NCBI RefSeq assembly: GCF_024169315.1 | Contig: NZ_JALJWR010000001.1 | Span: 6,002,501 to 6,066,500, forward strand | DNA from: Pseudomonas migulae | GTDB taxonomy: Bacteria; Pseudomonadota; Gammaproteobacteria; Pseudomonadales; Pseudomonadaceae | Length of the DNA: 64,000 nt | Reading direction: 5' to 3' | In this document: positions 60,345 through 64,000 of the stretch, in pieces | Layout of the letters: every line of letters begins with the position of its first letter | How positions within the stretch are numbered: position 1 is the stretch's first letter | The notes under the pieces: model-generated | Seen by the model: only the letters and a program-made list of their open reading frames with translations | Told to the model about the DNA's origin: nothing | Databases searched by the model: none | Program-made: the position numbers and the translations under genes

Positions 60345-60372
60345 GGGGGGGCGAGCCTGCTCGCTCCCACAG
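60345..60372. repeat. Degenerate single REP element
   Basis: GGGGCGAGCCTGCTCGCTCCC near 60348-60368 is a short palindrome with the CGCTCCCACAGG tail of REP elements but no partner, in the upstream region of the MFS gene. Confidence 0.6.
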
Positions 60373-60465
60373 GTTTTGCGTCTGGCTGGCGGGCGCTGGC
60401 AGAACTCGCTCTCATGCGCTCTGAGGCCCATAATGGCGGGCGCGGTTTTGGGGGGAGATGAAGAT

Positions 60466-61482
60466 TTGTTAACTGGACGCTGGAGTGGACTTGTGGTGCT
60501 GGCCGGCGTTTTGGCCGGTTGTGGCAACGGCGACAGCCTGGAACGCTTCGACGGCCCGACCATGGGCAGTCGTTATTCCATCCAGTACGTAAGACATTCC
60601 TCTACGCCCGGGCCGAAAGCGGTGCAGGCAGAAGTAGAAAATATCCTCGCCGAAGTGGACCGACAATTCTCGACCTATCGCAGCGACTCGGACACCGCAC
60701 GCTTCAACGCATTGCCGGCCGGTCGGTGTCAGAAAATGCCCGCGCCGGTCCTCGAATTGGTTCGCGTTGGTGAACGGCTGTCGGAGCAAAGCGAAGGCTC
60801 CTACGACCTTACGGTGGAACCGCTGCTCAATATTTGGGGATTCGGACCTCAGGCGCGAGAGGAAAAAGTCCCCACTGCCCAGGCGCTGGCGGAGGTGCGC
60901 CAGCGAGTCGGTTATCAGCATTTGCGCATCGACGGTGACCAGCTGTGCAAGGACGCGGCCGTCGAGGTCGACTTCAATAGCATCGCGGCTGGCTACGCGG
61001 TCGACACCATTGCCGCAAGACTCGAAGCCATGGGCATCCACAACTACCTCGCCGAAGCCACTGGCGAACTCAAGGCAGCAGGCAAGAAACTCGACGGTTC
61101 ATCCTGGAAAATTGCGTTGGAGGAGCCTCGCGATGATCAGCAAGTGGCTCAGCGCATCATCAATGTCGACGGCTATGGCGTGTCCACTTCCGGAGACTAC
61201 CGCAACTATTTCCAGCAGGATGGGAGGCGTTATTCCCACACCCTTGATGCCCGCACCGGTGCGCCCGTCTTACACGCCCTGGCGTCAGTCACGGTGATTC
61301 ATCCTTCAGCGTTGATGGCCGATGGCTTATCGACGCTGTTGCTGATTCTCGGTCCTGAACGGGGTTGGGACTATGCCCAAACTCACAACATCGGTGCATT
61401 CTTTGTGATTCGTGCCGATACAGGTTTCGTCACACGAACCAATCAGGCTTTTGAACGCCTCAGTGGCGGCAAAACCGAATGA
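60466..61482 (+). CDS. apbE: FAD:protein FMN transferase (ApbE lipoprotein)
   Basis: ApbE attaches FMN covalently to threonines of periplasmic-facing flavoproteins. The product has a lipoprotein signal ([12 protein letters not shown], lipobox cysteine near residue 19), the opening [40 protein letters not shown] and [20 protein letters not shown] of the family. The start is taken as TTG at 60466 because GGGGGAG stands eight bases upstream and it gives a clean signal peptide (338 residues); an ATG at 60433 is the alternative. No NqrC/RnfG-type target gene is within the window. Confidence 0.87.
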   Translation: MLTGRWSGLVVLAGVLAGCGNGDSLERFDGPTMGSRYSIQYVRHSSTPGPKAVQAEVENILAEVDRQFSTYRSDSDTARFNALPAGRCQKMPAPVLELVRVGERLSEQSEGSYDLTVEPLLNIWGFGPQAREEKVPTAQALAEVRQRVGYQHLRIDGDQLCKDAAVEVDFNSIAAGYAVDTIAARLEAMGIHNYLAEATGELKAAGKKLDGSSWKIALEEPRDDQQVAQRIINVDGYGVSTSGDYRNYFQQDGRRYSHTLDARTGAPVLHALASVTVIHPSALMADGLSTLLLILGPERGWDYAQTHNIGAFFVIRADTGFVTRTNQAFERLSGGKTE

Positions 61483-61690
61483 TTGCGGCGATTTGCGCAT
61501 TGAAGACTGGCGTTGTAATGCAGGCAAAAGTAGCCTACGACGCGACCAAGGGTTAATGTGCCCGGCGTTGACGCTTCTATAGACTGTGTCCGGGTTCTGC
61601 ACTGGCCCCAAATTGTTCCTTCACGCCGCAGATTCGGCGTGATTTAGCCGCAGGTGCCGAGGGCGCCGCGGCCTGTTCTGAGGAGTACGC

Positions 61691-63085
61691 ATGGCTGTCT
61701 ACAACTACGACGTGGTGGTGCTGGGTTCCGGCCCGGCCGGAGAAGGCGCGGCAATGAACGCCGCCAAAGCGGGGCGCAAGGTGGCGATGGTCGATAGCCG
61801 TCGCCAGGTCGGCGGCAACAGCACCCACCTGGGTACCATCCCGTCCAAGGCACTGCGTCACTCGGTCCGGCAGATCATGCAGTTCAACACCAACCCGATG
61901 TTCCGGGCCATTGGTGAGCCGCGCTGGTTCTCGTTTCCGGACGTGCTGAAAAGCGCCGAGAAAGTCATTTCCAAACAAGTCGCTTCGCGCACCGGCTACT
62001 ACGCCCGTAACCGCGTCGACGTGTTCTTCGGCACCGGCAGCTTCGCCGACGAGCAAACCATCGAAGTGGTCTGCGCCAACGGCGTGGTCGAAAAACTGGT
62101 GGCCAAGCACATCATCATCGCCACCGGTTCGCGTCCTTATCGCCCGGCGGACATCGATTTCCATCACCCGCGTATCTACGATAGCGACACCATCCTCAGC
62201 CTCGGCCACACCCCGCGTAAACTCATCGTTTACGGCGCCGGCGTGATCGGTTGCGAATACGCGTCGATCTTCAGCGGTCTGGGCGTGCTGGTCGAACTGG
62301 TGGATAACCGTGGTCAGTTGCTGAGCTTCCTCGACTCGGAAATTTCCCAGGCGCTGAGCTACCACTTCAGCAACAACAACATCACGGTTCGCCACAACGA
62401 AGACTACGACCGCGTCGAAGGCGTGGACAACGGCGTGATCCTGCACCTCAAGTCCGGCAAGAAGATCAAGGCCGACGCCTTGCTCTGGTGCAACGGCCGT
62501 ACCGGTAATACCGATCAGTTGGGTCTGGAAAACATCGGCGTCAAGGTCAACAGCCGTGGCCAGATCGAAGTCGACGAGGCCTATCGTACCTGCGTACCGA
62601 ACATCTACGGTGCCGGTGACGTGATCGGCTGGCCGAGCCTGGCCAGTGCCGCGCACGACCAGGGCCGCTCGGCCGCTGGCAGCATCGTCGACAACGGTAG
62701 CTGGCGCTTCGTCAACGACGTACCGACCGGCATCTACACGATTCCCGAGATCAGCTCGATCGGCAAGAACGAGCAAGAGCTGACGCAGGCCAAGGTGCCG
62801 TACGAAGTGGGCAAGGCGTTCTTCAAGAGCATGGCGCGAGCACAGATCGCCGGCGAGCCCCAGGGCATGCTGAAGATCCTGTTCCACCGCGAGACGCTGG
62901 AAGTGCTGGGTGTTCACTGCTTCGGTTATCAGGCGTCGGAAATCGTCCACATCGGTCAGGCGATCATGAACCAGCCGGGTGAGCTGAACACGCTGAAGTA
63001 TTTCGTCAACACGACGTTCAACTACCCGACCATGGCCGAAGCCTATCGGGTAGCGGCGTACGATGGCCTCAACCGGCTTTTTTGA
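61691..63085 (+). CDS. sthA: Soluble pyridine nucleotide transhydrogenase
   Basis: SthA transfers hydride from NADPH to NAD+, balancing the two pools. The 464-residue flavoprotein has the FAD motif [20 protein letters not shown], the NAD(P) motif [20 protein letters not shown] near 177 and the C-terminal [19 protein letters not shown]. In the segment that holds the redox disulfide of related dehydrogenases it reads [17 protein letters not shown]: the position that is Cys in the SthA proteins I know is Ser44 here (codon AGC), and the second position is already Thr in all SthA. GAGGAG precedes the ATG. Confidence 0.96.
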   Translation: MAVYNYDVVVLGSGPAGEGAAMNAAKAGRKVAMVDSRRQVGGNSTHLGTIPSKALRHSVRQIMQFNTNPMFRAIGEPRWFSFPDVLKSAEKVISKQVASRTGYYARNRVDVFFGTGSFADEQTIEVVCANGVVEKLVAKHIIIATGSRPYRPADIDFHHPRIYDSDTILSLGHTPRKLIVYGAGVIGCEYASIFSGLGVLVELVDNRGQLLSFLDSEISQALSYHFSNNNITVRHNEDYDRVEGVDNGVILHLKSGKKIKADALLWCNGRTGNTDQLGLENIGVKVNSRGQIEVDEAYRTCVPNIYGAGDVIGWPSLASAAHDQGRSAAGSIVDNGSWRFVNDVPTGIYTIPEISSIGKNEQELTQAKVPYEVGKAFFKSMARAQIAGEPQGMLKILFHRETLEVLGVHCFGYQASEIVHIGQAIMNQPGELNTLKYFVNTTFNYPTMAEAYRVAAYDGLNRLF

Positions 63086-63127
63086 GCGGCTCCGGCCGGT
63101 GGCCTGAGCCGGCCGGGGAGACCGATT

Positions 63128-63850
63128 TCAGCAATTCTCGAGCGTGGCGCTGGCCAAACCGGGAAAGTCTGTAATCAGGCTGTCAACGCCGAAGTCGGCG
63201 AGTCTGCGCATCAGCGCGGGCTCGTTGACTGTCCATACCGACACATGCAACCCCTGACGTTGCGCCTTCTGCAGGCGTTCCGGCGTACACAGGGTCCAGT
63301 TCAGCGCCAGAATCTCGCAGCCATAGCTTTGCGCGACCTTCAAAGGGTCGAGCCAGGCGTATTCGGCCACCAGCCCGCGGGACACGTCCGGCACCAAGTC
63401 CAGCGCGGCTTTCAGCACCTCTCGCGAACTCGAGGTGATGGTGACCTTGTCGAGCATGCCAAAACGCTGAGCCATTTCGCGAATCGCCAACACGGTGGTC
63501 GCGGCGCGGGTGCGGGAAGCGCTTTTGACTTCCAGCTGCCAGTGCTCGAAGTCGCATTTCTCGAACAGTTCTTCCAGCGTGGGAATCGGGCATGGCTTGA
63601 TCCAGCCCGGGCCGCCCTTGCGCGCGTCGTAGGTCACCAGTTCGGCAGCGGTGTGCTCGACCACCTTGCCGCGCCGGTCGGTGGTGCGCTTGAGGGTCGG
63701 GTCATGAATGACCATCAACTCGTTGTCCATGGACAGATGCAGGTCCAGTTCGCAGCGGCGTACGCCGTGCTTGAGGCACTCCTGAAAGCTGGTCAGGGTG
63801 TTTTCCGGTGCTTCGCCCTTGGCGCCGCGATGGCCGTAGATGAGGGTCAC
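63128..63850 (-). CDS. Glycerophosphodiester phosphodiesterase
   Basis: The 240-residue TIM-barrel enzyme hydrolyses glycerophosphodiesters to glycerol-3-phosphate and an alcohol. Catalytic segments are GHRGAKGEAPENT (His7, Arg8, Glu), CELDLHLSMDNELMVIHDP with the metal aspartate and second histidine, and LEVKS. It lacks a signal peptide, so it acts in the cytoplasm like UgpQ. The start codon is GTG at 63850, with AAGGAAG seven bases upstream. It ends 43 bases from the sthA stop, convergent to it, and follows the PilZ-type gene by 18 bases. Confidence 0.93.
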   Translation of the reverse strand: MTLIYGHRGAKGEAPENTLTSFQECLKHGVRRCELDLHLSMDNELMVIHDPTLKRTTDRRGKVVEHTAAELVTYDARKGGPGWIKPCPIPTLEELFEKCDFEHWQLEVKSASRTRAATTVLAIREMAQRFGMLDKVTITSSSREVLKAALDLVPDVSRGLVAEYAWLDPLKVAQSYGCEILALNWTLCTPERLQKAQRQGLHVSVWTVNEPALMRRLADFGVDSLITDFPGLASATLENC

Positions 63851-63868
63851 GGTTCTTCCTTAAAAAGA

Positions 63869-64000
63869 TTAAATACCTGATTCGTTTTCGCGGGCCAGAC
63901 GTCGTTCCTGGGCCTGCTTCTGCAAAATGTAGCGGGCCAGCAGTTGGCGCTGGGCATCGGTTGGGCGTTCGAACTCGGTGCCGACGTCGTAGCCGTCGCC
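63869..64000 (-). CDS. PilZ-domain protein, C-terminal end only
   Basis: The last 43 codons of a minus-strand gene are visible, ending TAA at 63869-63871. They read GDGYDVGTEFERPTDAQRQL and continue LLARYILQKQAQERRL, a charged helical tail. This matches my memory of the C-terminus of a PilZ-type (c-di-GMP-binding) protein found beside sthA in other pseudomonads. The PilZ motifs themselves lie outside the window, so the call is tentative. It is 18 bases upstream of the phosphodiesterase gene and probably co-transcribed. Confidence 0.6.
   Translation of the reverse strand, partial: GDGYDVGTEFERPTDAQRQLLARYILQKQAQERRLARENESGI

Overview
The window is about 65% GC core chromosome of a fluorescent-group Pseudomonas. 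The evidence is the protein families (Anr, two ccoNOQP operons, lexA-sulA beside psrA, fadBA next to topA, SthA, GacS-type organisms' REP elements), the gene orders, and roughly fourteen REP/REPIN palindromes with cores such as GAGCGAGGCTTGCCCGCG at gene 3' ends. I see no insertion sequence, prophage, integron, CRISPR array, rRNA or tRNA gene. This assignment is from recognition of sequences, not from a database search.

Layout. 1-4.0 kb: the last codons of ybaB, an MDR-family reductase, recR, an acyl-CoA dehydrogenase and apt. 4.0-19.2 kb: a microaerobic respiration island read on the minus strand: ccoNOQP-2, ccoNOQP-1, ccoG, ccoH, ccoI, ccoS, a TauE/SafE-like membrane protein, hemN and anr. 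It encodes two cbb3 oxidases, their copper and heme assembly factors, oxygen-independent heme synthesis and the oxygen sensor that controls them; Anr boxes lie before ccoN2, hemN and (one mismatch) ccoN1. 19.2-25.6 kb: a small hydrolase, the aerotaxis receptor aer, a CPBP protease and acnA. 25.7-37.5 kb: rlmM, tusA, a MATE pump, pdxB, a 59-residue protein, an ABC exporter, slt, the ABC-F gene uup and a universal stress protein.

37.5-50.1 kb: fadBA, a DUF1653 protein, topA, two conserved hypotheticals, sulA-lexA facing psrA, then nagZ and a methylthioinosine phosphorylase. The lexA-psrA intergenic region carries two LexA boxes and two adjoining PsrA operators placed over recognisable promoters. 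50.2-64 kb: a SNF2/SWIM helicase, a CsiV-family protein, mfd, an N-terminally extended GAPDH, a citrate-type MFS symporter, a lipoprotein ApbE, sthA, a glycerophosphodiesterase and the end of a PilZ-type protein.

Most of this is ordinary housekeeping DNA and I do not see an undescribed multi-gene system. The points most worth checking are an Anr box inside the coding sequence of the gene divergent from ccoN2, a repeat cluster upstream of the extended GAPDH, a Cys-to-Ser change in SthA, an orphan terminator that may end a small RNA upstream of fadB, a near-identical tract shared by ccoN1 and ccoN2, and a REP arm interrupted by 17 bases.
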